NCBI RefSeq assembly: GCF_038630985.1
Contig: NZ_CP152049.1
Coordinates: forward strand, 2,623,501-2,687,500
From: Paenibacillus sp. FSL H8-0548
Lineage (GTDB): Bacteria > Bacillota > Bacilli > Paenibacillales > Paenibacillaceae
Length of the DNA: 64,000 nucleotides
Reading direction: 5' to 3'
Below the pieces are notes generated by a model. It made no database searches, was not told the origin of the DNA, and saw nothing but the letters and a program-made list of their open reading frames with translations. This document shows, one piece after another, positions 36,816 to 45,482 of this stretch. Both the position numbers and the translations under genes were made by a program. The first letter of the stretch is position 1. Every line of letters begins with the position of its first letter.

Positions 36816-37631
36816 ATGAAGACAGCCGAGCTGAATATTCCGGATTTGATGAAACAATTTAATGAACAGGGCTATTTGATATTACGTGATGTATTATCGC
36901 AAGAAAAGGTAGATCGTTTGAATGCGGCTATTGATGAGGTCATTGCCAATGAGCCGGAAACACTTGCCCATAACATTTATAATAGTGTTGAACGGCATGC
37001 AGAGTTCGCTTCATTGATCGATCAACCAGAGGTTCTTCCACTCATTGTTAATTTACTCGGACATAACATCCAGCTGCATATTTCACATCTTACGATCAGA
37101 CAACCGAATCCAAACGAAGCAAAAACAGCCACACACAGCTTTATTGATTGGCATCAAGACGGACCGCATCCTCAGTTTCCTGTTATTGCTGGACTGACTG
37201 CTACTTATTACATTAAGGCTTGTTATATATTAAGCGATATGTCAGAGCCGAATCGCGGCAATACGAAAGTGATTCCGGGCAGCCATAAGAAGCCATACAA
37301 CCCTAATCATAAGGATGTGAGGCAGCAGCTAGAAGGCGAAGTTCAAGTGTGCGGAAAGCCGGGAGATGTGTTTATATTTGCACAAAATTTGTGGCATGCC
37401 GGTTCTCCAAATTCATCTGAATATACGAGAAGACAGCTATTTCTTGGATACAGTCCAATATGGATGCGTCCGATAGATTATCATAGCGCTTCGGAGAGAC
37501 TTCTGAAGGATGCCGATCCTATTCGTCGTCAGCTTCTAGGGGATATAAGCGATAATAAGTTCAAATATTATGTTCCAGAGGATGCTATGGTGCCGCTTAA
37601 ATCGATGCTGCTTAGTGAAACGGATCGCTAG
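36816..37631 (+). CDS. Phytanoyl-CoA dioxygenase (PhyH) family protein
   Basis: A 271-residue Fe(II)/2-oxoglutarate-dependent oxygenase. The iron ligands are H113 and D115 in 'DWHQDG' and H194 in 'LWHAGSPN'; the 2-oxoglutarate Arg is probably in 'TRRQLFLGY' (~206). The core is a double-stranded beta-helix. Substrates of bacterial members range from lipids to modified sugars, so the target is unknown. GGAGG precedes the ATG, and the gene sits 53 bases after the importer lipoprotein, so it is likely part of that operon and may oxidise an imported glycan or aglycone. Confidence 0.85.
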   Translation: MKTAELNIPDLMKQFNEQGYLILRDVLSQEKVDRLNAAIDEVIANEPETLAHNIYNSVERHAEFASLIDQPEVLPLIVNLLGHNIQLHISHLTIRQPNPNEAKTATHSFIDWHQDGPHPQFPVIAGLTATYYIKACYILSDMSEPNRGNTKVIPGSHKKPYNPNHKDVRQQLEGEVQVCGKPGDVFIFAQNLWHAGSPNSSEYTRRQLFLGYSPIWMRPIDYHSASERLLKDADPIRRQLLGDISDNKFKYYVPEDAMVPLKSMLLSETDR

Positions 37632-37670
37632 CTGTATAGCTCAATGTGAATAATTGGGATAAAATAATGA

Positions 37671-37720
37671 AAAAAGGCAGCTGAAAATCGCTTATTTTGC
37701 GAAGCTCAGCTGCCTTTTTA
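37671..37720. terminator. Bidirectional terminator between PhyH and M20 genes
   Basis: A perfect 14-bp stem (AAAAAGGCAGCTGA with TCAGCTGCCTTTTT) lies between convergent genes and has A and T runs on both sides. It shares most of its right half with the terminator at 24951. Confidence 0.85.
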
Positions 37721-37725
37721 TGTAC

Positions 37726-39081
37726 TTAAAGCTGTTTCAAGAACTCAACGATGGTAAGCAGTCCTTTGTCAAAGTTCTCTAGATTGAAATGCTCGTTAGG
37801 GGCATGCAGATTCTCGTCTGGAAGGCCAAAGCCCATCATGACGACTGGAGCGCCTAATACGCGTGAGAAGGTTTCGACAATGGGGATTGATCCACCGTCC
37901 TTCGTGAATAGAGCGCGTGTGCCATATACGGTCTCATAGGCATCAGCGGCCTTTTGAAGCATGGCATTTGAGGGGTCCATGTTGAAGGCACGAGCTTTTT
38001 CACCACGTTTAATGAGTACCTTTGCCCCCAGCTGAATATGAGATTCAAGATGAGCCACAATTTTATCCAATACATAAGAGGGGTCCTGATCGCCGACTAG
38101 CCGGCAAGTAATTTTGGCATGAGCTTCCTTTGGAATGACCGTTTTTGTACCCTCGCCTTGAAACCCTCCATATACGCCGTTTAGTTCAAGAGTAGGCCTT
38201 GCACCCGTCCGTTCAACAAAGGAATAACCCTCTTCTCCGTATAATGCTTCGAGTCCAAGGCTCTTTTTTAATTCCTCTTCATTATGGTTTTGCTTCAAAA
38301 ACTCCTCGCGCATGTCTGGAGAAATCTCTGGTACTCCATCATAGAACCCATCGATGGCGACCCGTCCTTTGTCGTCATGCAGAGAATCGAGCAGAGAAAT
38401 CAAGGCGTGCAGCGCATTTGGCACGCCGCCTCCGAATGAGCCTGAGTGCAAATCCGTATTAGCGGTTGCTACCGTCACTTCCAGAGAGCAAAGTCCGCGA
38501 AGCCCTGTGGAGATTGCAGGCTTCCCTTTTTCGAGCAGCGAGGTATCCGATATGAGCACGACATCTGCTGCCAGCATGCTCTCATTAGCTTCCATGAATG
38601 CGGGCAGATTAGGGCTGGAAATTTCCTCTTCGCCTTCAATACAAAACTTTACGTTTACCGGAAGCGCCTTTTCTTGGTTTAGAATGGCCTCAACGGCTTT
38701 AATATGAAGATAAATTTGCCCTTTATCATCGGTTGCACCACGGGCATATAGCTTGCCATCACGTACGGTTGGTTCAAAAGGCGGAGTCTCCCATAGATGA
38801 AGGGGATCAACCGGCTGTACATCATAATGGCCGTAGATAAGTACGGTCGGCTTGCCTGGCGCATGAAGATGCTCAGCGTATACGATAGGATGCCCGTCGG
38901 TCGGATGAACCTTTACCTGTTCAAGACCAGCCTTTTCCAGCTTGGCTGCTACCCACTCAGCTGCCTCATTCATATCCTTTTTATGATTGGACAAGGCCGA
39001 AATGCTGGGGATCGTTAAAAAATGCTTCAGCTCGTCGAGATGCTGTTCTCTCAGTTCTTGAAAATAGGTTGTATAGTTCAA
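37726..39081 (-). CDS. M20-family dipeptidase
   Basis: A 451-residue cytosolic zinc dipeptidase. Metal-binding blocks are 'IYGHYDVQP' (~80), 'ARGATDDKGQ' (~112) and 'CIEGEEEISS' (~148, with the catalytic Glu); 'LHSGSFGGGVPNA' lies in the lid domain. I place the start at the TTG at 39081 because AGGAGG lies 9 bases upstream; upstream codons are open but unsupported. It is unrelated to sugar uptake and transcribed towards the PhyH gene. Confidence 0.9.
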   Translation of the reverse strand: MNYTTYFQELREQHLDELKHFLTIPSISALSNHKKDMNEAAEWVAAKLEKAGLEQVKVHPTDGHPIVYAEHLHAPGKPTVLIYGHYDVQPVDPLHLWETPPFEPTVRDGKLYARGATDDKGQIYLHIKAVEAILNQEKALPVNVKFCIEGEEEISSPNLPAFMEANESMLAADVVLISDTSLLEKGKPAISTGLRGLCSLEVTVATANTDLHSGSFGGGVPNALHALISLLDSLHDDKGRVAIDGFYDGVPEISPDMREEFLKQNHNEEELKKSLGLEALYGEEGYSFVERTGARPTLELNGVYGGFQGEGTKTVIPKEAHAKITCRLVGDQDPSYVLDKIVAHLESHIQLGAKVLIKRGEKARAFNMDPSNAMLQKAADAYETVYGTRALFTKDGGSIPIVETFSRVLGAPVVMMGFGLPDENLHAPNEHFNLENFDKGLLTIVEFLKQL

Positions 39082-39510
39082 ATGTATGTACCTCCTCATG
39101 CGATATAACCTAAGTATACGCCTTCGGCCAGTGAAGTAAAACATACGAGATGAGAACAGGACAAAACATAGGTAAGGGAATATATATATAAATTCGAACT
39201 ATTAGGACATATTATTCCATTTCCACTGCATTGAAAGCGCTTTACAATAATGTCGAGAGGAGGGAATGCGCCGAATACAGGATGTAATGATGAAATAAGG
39301 AAGGAATACAAAATCTCGAAGGAGCAGAACGATCAATTGAAAAAAGGGGAATCACTTATCTGACCTATAAGGTAATAAGGGCGGTATTAGTGTTCGTTAT
39401 AACGGTATGTGTGTTCGGTGACTTATCGGCGCTAGCAATTTCAATATTGAAATAATCCGTACAGGGCAACAACAAATTCATTATGAAAAAGGAAAGGATG
39501 AGCCTTATCC
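39082..39510. other. Long intergenic leader upstream of the cohesin/dockerin cluster
   Basis: Holds the cre-like site, an AT-rich stretch (39181-39195) and about 260 bases of probable leader. From 39360 one frame reads a short hydrophobic, signal-peptide-like segment (TYKVIRAVLVFVITVCVFGD, then LSALA) before stopping at 39455. AAAAGGGG lies upstream but no standard start codon, only CTG. It could be a remnant of a secreted protein gene. Confidence 0.4.
39233..39246 (+). promoter_or_regulatory. cre-like site upstream of the GH51 gene
   Basis: TGAAAGCGCTTTAC matches the CcpA cre consensus except at the last two positions and contains the symmetrical core AAAGCGCTTT. Its overlap with a TACAAT hexamer suggests carbon-catabolite repression of the downstream cluster. 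Confidence 0.5.
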
Positions 39511-42500
39511 ATGGTAGTTCAATCTCGAATGAGAAAATTTAAAAGGATGACAGCGATGCTTTGCATGAGTGCGATGCTCTTCTCTGCGATTCCATTGCCG
39601 ACGTTTGCGGAGGAGGGAGTAGGGGCTGAGCCTACTCCGGTAAGTGATATATCGGCCGTATCGACAGATGGTTTGCTTTTACATTATACATTCGAAGAAA
39701 CTTCAGGTACGACGGTGAAGGATGTCTCGGGCCACGGGAATGATGGTGTTCTGAATGGCGGTACGGCGTGGACTGCTGCAGGGAAAAGCGGTCGAGCGGT
39801 GGACCTTCAGGGTACAAATGGATATATTGGCCTGCCGAATGGCATTGCAAGCGACTCCCCTAACCTAACCGTTGCGACTTGGGTAGATGTAGACAGTGTA
39901 AAAACATGGGCGAGTGTTTTCGCCCTGGGAACCGGAACGACAAACCGTATTTTTCTGACGCTTAACGACAATGGAGGTGCAACGCGTCTTGCCAACATGC
40001 CGCAGGGCGGTGCGGAGAACATTTTGACAGGACCAGCGTTCCCGACGTCAAAAATATGGCATCACGTTGCGATTACCATTTTCGGCAATACGTATACGTT
40101 ATACATCAATGGTATCCAAGTTGCGAGCGTCAGCAATATGCAAGCTAATATGACGCACTTGGGCCAGACGACAACCAATTATATCGGAAGGTCGCAGTAT
40201 CCGGCAGATCCGTATTTTGATGGACGAATCGACGATTTCCGTATTTATGAACGAGCATTAGGCAGCGATGAGATTATGTCGCTAGTAACGGAAACGATGA
40301 CGGACCTAGAAATCGTTGCCTACAGCAAAAATTGGCTGGATCTCGGTGATACGTCGGAGCAGACACAGAATTTGACTCTTCCACTAATCGGTCCTGGCGG
40401 AGCGGCAATCACGTGGCAATCCTCAGACTCCTCCGTTATTCAGACTGACGGTACGGTTATTCGGCCTGGCGTTGGAGAAGGTGATCGTACGGTGACATTG
40501 ACCGCTATGATTGCTAAAGGCACGCTGCAAGATACAAAGGAATTTAAAGTTACCGTATGGGAGGAGAACTCCTTCGCATACTCGTTGAACATTAACGCTG
40601 ACGAAGCACAGCACGAAGTAAGCCCGACGCTATATGGTGTGTTCTATGAAGACATTAATTATGCGGCAGATGGCGGGCTTTACGGGGAGCTGCTACAGAA
40701 CCGTTCGTTCGAGTTTTCTACGCCGCTTTACAGCTGGACGAATGCGGGGTTTGACGGGGCAATTGGTACAGTTACGACAGCTGCTGATCATCCTTTGAAC
40801 ACAAAAAACCCACGTTATGCCCGGATATCGGTTACGGAGCCTGGCGGGGGCTATGGCATTTCGAATGCCGGTTATACGGGCTTAGCCGTTCAGAGCGGAG
40901 AGCGATATAACTTCACGGTATACGCGCGCAGTACGGATGCACTGACAAAACCGCTGCAAGCGCGGCTAGGCACGAGCGCAACGAATATATTTGCTGCCTG
41001 TGAGCTGAACGGAATAACGTCAGAATGGCAGAAGCTTGGCTGTTCAATGGAGTCAAACACGACGGTTACGAATGCGCGGTTGTTTGTAACTACAGAGGAT
41101 AAAGCGGTTGTGGAGCTTGACATGGTGTCACTGTTCCCAGGCAAAACCTACAACAACAGAGACAACGGTCTGCGCTACGATTTAGCAGAAATGGTAGACG
41201 ATCTGAACCCTAGCTTCTTCCGCTTCCCTGGTGGATGCATTGTGGAGGGCGGCTCCATTGCTAATCGATACCAGTGGAAAAATACGGTTGGCGACGTTGC
41301 GGAGCGCAAAGTACAGCCAAACCAATGGGCATCGAATTATTATCAGTCCTTTGGTCTCGGCTTCCAAGAATATTTCCAATATGCGCAGGATATTGGCGCT
41401 GAGCCGCTGCCGATCATTTTTATAGGTCAAGTATCGTGCAGCAGCAATCCGCCAACGGTGCCGGTCGATCAGCTGCAGCCGTACATTCAGGATGCTCTTG
41501 ATCTGATCGAATATGCGAATGGTGATGCGAAGACGACTGAGTGGGGAGCAATTCGCGCTTTGCATGGGCACCCAGAGCCGTTTAATTTAAAGTACCTCGG
41601 CTTAGGCAACGAGCTGTGGGGACAGAACTATTTTACCCGTTATGAAATTTTCTACAATGCCATTAAAGCGAAATATCCGGATATTAAGCTCGTGCTGAGC
41701 GCGGGGGCATTCCCCGAGGATGCCAACTTTAATTTGACGTACGAGTGGCTCGGAAAGAACAATAACAAGGCTGATCTGGTTGATGAGCATATGTATCAAT
41801 CGCCGCAGTGGTTTTACAATAACGTCACAAGGTACGACAGATACGACCGCAGCGGTCCGAAGGTATTCGTCGGAGAGTATGCTGCGCATGGCAACGGCAA
41901 GCGAAATAATATGGAGAGTGCACTCGCCGAAGCGGCGTTTATGACGGGCTTGGAGCGAAATTCGGATGTTGTTGCGATGGCTGCATACGCTCCGTTGTTT
42001 GCACACCAAAGCTATACCCAGTGGACACCGGATTTGATTTGGTTCAACAACAGTCAATCGTTTGGAACGCCGAATTATTATGTGCAGCAGCTATTCGCTC
42101 AGCATGTCGGACAGTACGTCATGCCATCCAAATTAAAGAAGAGAAATCAAACCTCGGATACGATTACCGGCTCTATCGTGCTTGGAGCGTGGAGCACTAT
42201 TGCTGAATATGACGATATTCGGGTAACGGCAGCTGATCAAACTCCGCTGTACGATAACGATTTCAGCAATTCTGATACAATGACCGATTGGAAAACGTTC
42301 AAAGGCACTTGGGCTGCGACCGGCGAGCTGCTGAAACAGTCGGAATCCACAACGGATGCGAGACTGGAGCTCGTTCAAGGCAAGGATTGGAGCAATTATA
42401 CATTGGAGCTCAAAGCTAGAAAGGTCAGCGGCTCAGAAGGCTTCCTTATCGGCTTCGGAGCGGAAAATAGCGATGATTATTATTGGTGGAATCTTGGCGG

Positions 42501-44043
42501 ATTTTCTAATTCGAGAACAATTGTGGAGAAATCCGTAAAAGGAACGAAATCAACGATTAGCAACATTAGTTATAAGACGATATCGACGAACCAATGGTAT
42601 GACATAAAAATTGTTGTGGAAGGCGCACATATTAGAGCTTATTTGGATGGCGAGCTGATTCATGATATTACGGATATCGTCATTCCCGGGCCATTGTATA
42701 GCGTAACGACGAAGGAGGCGCATACCGGAGAGCTTATTGTGAAAACCGTAAACTCATCAGGCAGTGCGCAGAAAGCAAGAATACAAATCGCGGGAGCAGG
42801 GATTATTGGTGCTAACGCTACAGCGATTGTTCTTAAAGATGAGACATTAACGGCAGAAAATTCATTCGCTAATCCGACAAATGTGTCACCACAGACGAAG
42901 ATCATTAGCGGTACAGGCAAAGAGTTCGATTATGATTTCCCAGCCTATTCTGTAACCGTTCTTAGGCTGCCAATGAATAATAGCCCGATCATAACAAGCA
43001 TCGAGCCTACCGCGATTACAACGAAGAAGGGAGCCATTCCGCAATTGCCAAAGGTCGTTCGCGCAAACCTATCTGATGGCAGTACGAGGGATGCTTCTGT
43101 TAACTGGAGACCGGTCGACGCAGCTCAAGTAGCAAAAACAGGCAGCTTTGAAGTAAGGGGCACGGTAGAGGGAACCTATCTTTTTGCGCAGGCTGCTGTT
43201 CTGGTTGGGAATGCTGAGCAGCATTCTGGCGTTATGCTTACGGGTCCTGCCTCGGCTGCGAGAGAAGAAAGCTTTGCAGTGGAGTACGGCCTTGGGGATA
43301 GCGGCAAAGAGGCGGCTGCTCATGATATTACGTTAACCTACGACGCAGATAAGCTTACTTTTGACGAAGCGGAATCGCTGAACGAGAATGATATGGTCAT
43401 CGTTGGAACTGAGAGCGAAACACCAGGACTCGTGAGACTGCTGGCTGTTCATCTCGGCGAGGCTAAGCCTCAACCGAATAGCAGCTTGCTTCGTTTTAAA
43501 TTTAAAGCGAAGCAGGTTTCCGGTTTGGCGAACGTAGCGATAACGAATGCTGTTATTGCTGCCAGTGACGGGACAGAGTCGGTGCTTGCAGGAGCATCGT
43601 TGCAAGTACAGATTAATACGATTGACAAGTCTGCTCTGCTAGCATTAATTACGCAAGCACAAAGTGTACACGATGCAGCTAGTGAGGGCAGCGGCAGCGG
43701 GCAATATCCAGTCGGTTCGAAAGCAGCACTGCAATTGGCGATTGATCATGCCAGCAGTGTGGCAAATGATACAACGGCTACTCAAACAGAAATTGAGCAA
43801 GCAGCATTGCAGTTAAATACAGCACTGCAGCTATTTAAAGGTCTAGTCATCGTAACGATACCAGGTGATGTGAACAATGACCAAAGAGTGAGTATTGCGG
43901 ATTTGGCGATTATAGCGAAAGGATATGGCTTAACCTCTTCTGATTCGGGTTGGGAGCTTGTGAAGAAAAACGACCTGAACGGCGACAATGTCATTGATAT
44001 TCAGGATCTAGTAATTGTAGCAAGACAAATATTGAAGGGTTGA
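39511..44043 (+). CDS. Secreted GH51 alpha-L-arabinofuranosidase with LamG, cohesin and dockerin modules
   Basis: 1510 residues, exported (signal peptide ~1-34). Modules in order: LamG-like lectin domain (~51-258); an Ig-like domain with 'ITWQSSDSSVI' (~262-351); GH51 from ~354 with a CBM4/9-like insert (~400-545); acid/base E701 in 'GLGNELWG'; nucleophile E789 in 'VFVGEYAAHG'. A second LamG-like domain (~905-1055) interrupts the C-terminal arabinofuranosidase sandwich. Then a Big_4-like domain (~1165-1232), a cohesin-like domain (~1239-1368), a FIVAR-like three-helix segment (~1373-1445) and a type I dockerin (1452-1510) with loops 'DVNNDQRVSIAD' and 'DLNGDNVIDIQD'. It should release arabinose from arabinan or arabinoxylan outside the cell. 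A cohesin and a dockerin in one enzyme is unusual. Confidence 0.9.
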   Translation: MVVQSRMRKFKRMTAMLCMSAMLFSAIPLPTFAEEGVGAEPTPVSDISAVSTDGLLLHYTFEETSGTTVKDVSGHGNDGVLNGGTAWTAAGKSGRAVDLQGTNGYIGLPNGIASDSPNLTVATWVDVDSVKTWASVFALGTGTTNRIFLTLNDNGGATRLANMPQGGAENILTGPAFPTSKIWHHVAITIFGNTYTLYINGIQVASVSNMQANMTHLGQTTTNYIGRSQYPADPYFDGRIDDFRIYERALGSDEIMSLVTETMTDLEIVAYSKNWLDLGDTSEQTQNLTLPLIGPGGAAITWQSSDSSVIQTDGTVIRPGVGEGDRTVTLTAMIAKGTLQDTKEFKVTVWEENSFAYSLNINADEAQHEVSPTLYGVFYEDINYAADGGLYGELLQNRSFEFSTPLYSWTNAGFDGAIGTVTTAADHPLNTKNPRYARISVTEPGGGYGISNAGYTGLAVQSGERYNFTVYARSTDALTKPLQARLGTSATNIFAACELNGITSEWQKLGCSMESNTTVTNARLFVTTEDKAVVELDMVSLFPGKTYNNRDNGLRYDLAEMVDDLNPSFFRFPGGCIVEGGSIANRYQWKNTVGDVAERKVQPNQWASNYYQSFGLGFQEYFQYAQDIGAEPLPIIFIGQVSCSSNPPTVPVDQLQPYIQDALDLIEYANGDAKTTEWGAIRALHGHPEPFNLKYLGLGNELWGQNYFTRYEIFYNAIKAKYPDIKLVLSAGAFPEDANFNLTYEWLGKNNNKADLVDEHMYQSPQWFYNNVTRYDRYDRSGPKVFVGEYAAHGNGKRNNMESALAEAAFMTGLERNSDVVAMAAYAPLFAHQSYTQWTPDLIWFNNSQSFGTPNYYVQQLFAQHVGQYVMPSKLKKRNQTSDTITGSIVLGAWSTIAEYDDIRVTAADQTPLYDNDFSNSDTMTDWKTFKGTWAATGELLKQSESTTDARLELVQGKDWSNYTLELKARKVSGSEGFLIGFGAENSDDYYWWNLGGFSNSRTIVEKSVKGTKSTISNISYKTISTNQWYDIKIVVEGAHIRAYLDGELIHDITDIVIPGPLYSVTTKEAHTGELIVKTVNSSGSAQKARIQIAGAGIIGANATAIVLKDETLTAENSFANPTNVSPQTKIISGTGKEFDYDFPAYSVTVLRLPMNNSPIITSIEPTAITTKKGAIPQLPKVVRANLSDGSTRDASVNWRPVDAAQVAKTGSFEVRGTVEGTYLFAQAAVLVGNAEQHSGVMLTGPASAAREESFAVEYGLGDSGKEAAAHDITLTYDADKLTFDEAESLNENDMVIVGTESETPGLVRLLAVHLGEAKPQPNSSLLRFKFKAKQVSGLANVAITNAVIAASDGTESVLAGASLQVQINTIDKSALLALITQAQSVHDAASEGSGSGQYPVGSKAALQLAIDHASSVANDTTATQTEIEQAALQLNTALQLFKGLVIVTIPGDVNNDQRVSIADLAIIAKGYGLTSSDSGWELVKKNDLNGDNVIDIQDLVIVARQILKG

Positions 44044-44058
44044 TCAAATAGAGATGAA

Positions 44059-44100
44059 GGCAGGCGTGCTTTGATAAGGCAATGTCGAAGCATGCCTGTC
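44059..44100 (+). promoter_or_regulatory. Hairpin between GH51 and scaffoldin-like genes
   Basis: GGCAGGCGTGCTT can pair with AAGCATGCCTGTC, with one mismatch, around a 16-base loop and no T run. It may trim or stabilise the polycistronic mRNA so the two proteins are made in different amounts. Confidence 0.5.
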
Positions 44101-44169
44101 TAATGTATTTTCATGTAAAGATGGCATTGAATAAATTATCTTGCCTTAAGAAAGGTAGGTTGTGCTGAA

Positions 44170-45447
44170 ATGTGCAAGAGGAAGTGGCTTATTACTTTTA
44201 TCATGCTTTTGTGCGTGGTCATGACGGTTAAGCCCGAAATGTCATGGGCGTCCGCAGATTTCGATGGACTGCCTAGTGCGCAGCTGGAGGGACTGCGAGT
44301 CGTCGAAGCGGGACAAAGCTTTGAGACCTTCTATGTGCTGCCTAGTTCCAATGAGCCGATGATTGCTCAGGATATTACGATCACCTTTGATCCGAAGCAG
44401 GTGGAGTTCTTGGGCGCTGACTATATTAGAGATGGATGGATCATTGCTGGACAAACGCAAAGCCAAGGAGAGGTCAGACTGCTTGCGGCGAGCGGCAGTG
44501 GAAACAGCTTTGAATACGGTGATCATGATAGGCTAGTTCTCTATTGGAAGGCGAAGCTTGGTATGCCTGCTTCAGTGCCTAAGATAGCAATTGCAAGTAT
44601 GGAAGGGGCGCTAGGCAGCGAGAGCGGCTTGCATCTTCGCAGCTTTACTGCTGCAGCAGCCATTCAAGGAGATTTGAATGACGATGGCTTAGTAACGGTT
44701 GGAGATTTGGCGCTCGTTGTAACGGCGCTTGGGAAGTCGGAAGTCAGTCCAGATTGGGCTAGCTATGCGAAAATGGACCTCAATGAAGATGGAACGGTTG
44801 ATTATTATGACTTGCTCATGGTTGCTGAGCTTATCCTTCATGGGAAAATCACGCCAGCCTCCACAACGCTGACCGGTCCTGCGACGGCTTCTGCTGGTGA
44901 TACGGTGGAGCTGGTTTTTGGGATTAATGATCTGTTTCAGCATATTTACGCGCAGGACCTGATCCTATCGTTCGACGATCAGACGCTTGAATTCATTGGA
45001 GCAGCTTCAATCAACGAGGAGAGGTTTCATGTTTTGGACTCAGACGTAACCAGCGGCGCAATACGATTGCTAATCGTACATATGGACACGCTGTTCCCAA
45101 GTCCGAGCACACAATATGTACGTCTACACTTTAAAGTTAAGTCGGGTACTCACTCTGAATCTACAATAGTATCCGTACAGTCGCTTATAGTTGCTAATGG
45201 CTTGGGCGAGGAGACGGATATTAGCGGCGTAGCGCATACCATCAGCTTCGAGATGACGAATACAGAAGCAGGTGACCTCAATGGAGATCATCGAATCAGT
45301 ATTGGAGATCTTGCTATTCTTGCCAATGGCTACGGTAAATCGTCGACTGATGCGGATTGGTCTAGCGTAAAGCAAGGCGACTTGAATGATGACGGATTTA
45401 TTGATATTTCCGATCTTTCACTTCTGGCAGCAAAAATTTTGTTGTGA
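44170..45447 (+). CDS. Secreted scaffoldin-like protein: cohesin-dockerin-cohesin-dockerin
   Basis: 425 residues with a signal peptide (~1-28) and no catalytic domain. Cohesin-like domain 1 (~37-165) contains 'AQDITITFDPKQVEF'. Dockerin 1 (167-226) has 'DLNDDGLVTVGD' and 'DLNEDGTVDYYD'. Cohesin 2 (~231-362) contains 'AQDLILSFDDQTLEF'. Dockerin 2 (368-425) has 'DLNGDHRISIGD' and 'DLNDDGFIDISD'. All calcium-ligand positions of the duplicated loops are kept. With two docking and two receptor modules it could bridge enzymes, or chain head to tail. It lies between a cohesin-dockerin enzyme and a cohesin-SLH anchor, with its stop overlapping the open frame of the next gene. Confidence 0.85.
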   Translation: MCKRKWLITFIMLLCVVMTVKPEMSWASADFDGLPSAQLEGLRVVEAGQSFETFYVLPSSNEPMIAQDITITFDPKQVEFLGADYIRDGWIIAGQTQSQGEVRLLAASGSGNSFEYGDHDRLVLYWKAKLGMPASVPKIAIASMEGALGSESGLHLRSFTAAAAIQGDLNDDGLVTVGDLALVVTALGKSEVSPDWASYAKMDLNEDGTVDYYDLLMVAELILHGKITPASTTLTGPATASAGDTVELVFGINDLFQHIYAQDLILSFDDQTLEFIGAASINEERFHVLDSDVTSGAIRLLIVHMDTLFPSPSTQYVRLHFKVKSGTHSESTIVSVQSLIVANGLGEETDISGVAHTISFEMTNTEAGDLNGDHRISIGDLAILANGYGKSSTDADWSSVKQGDLNDDGFIDISDLSLLAAKILL

Positions 45448-45482
45448 TTAGCCATAAAACTTGGATAAGGATGAGGAGAAAT

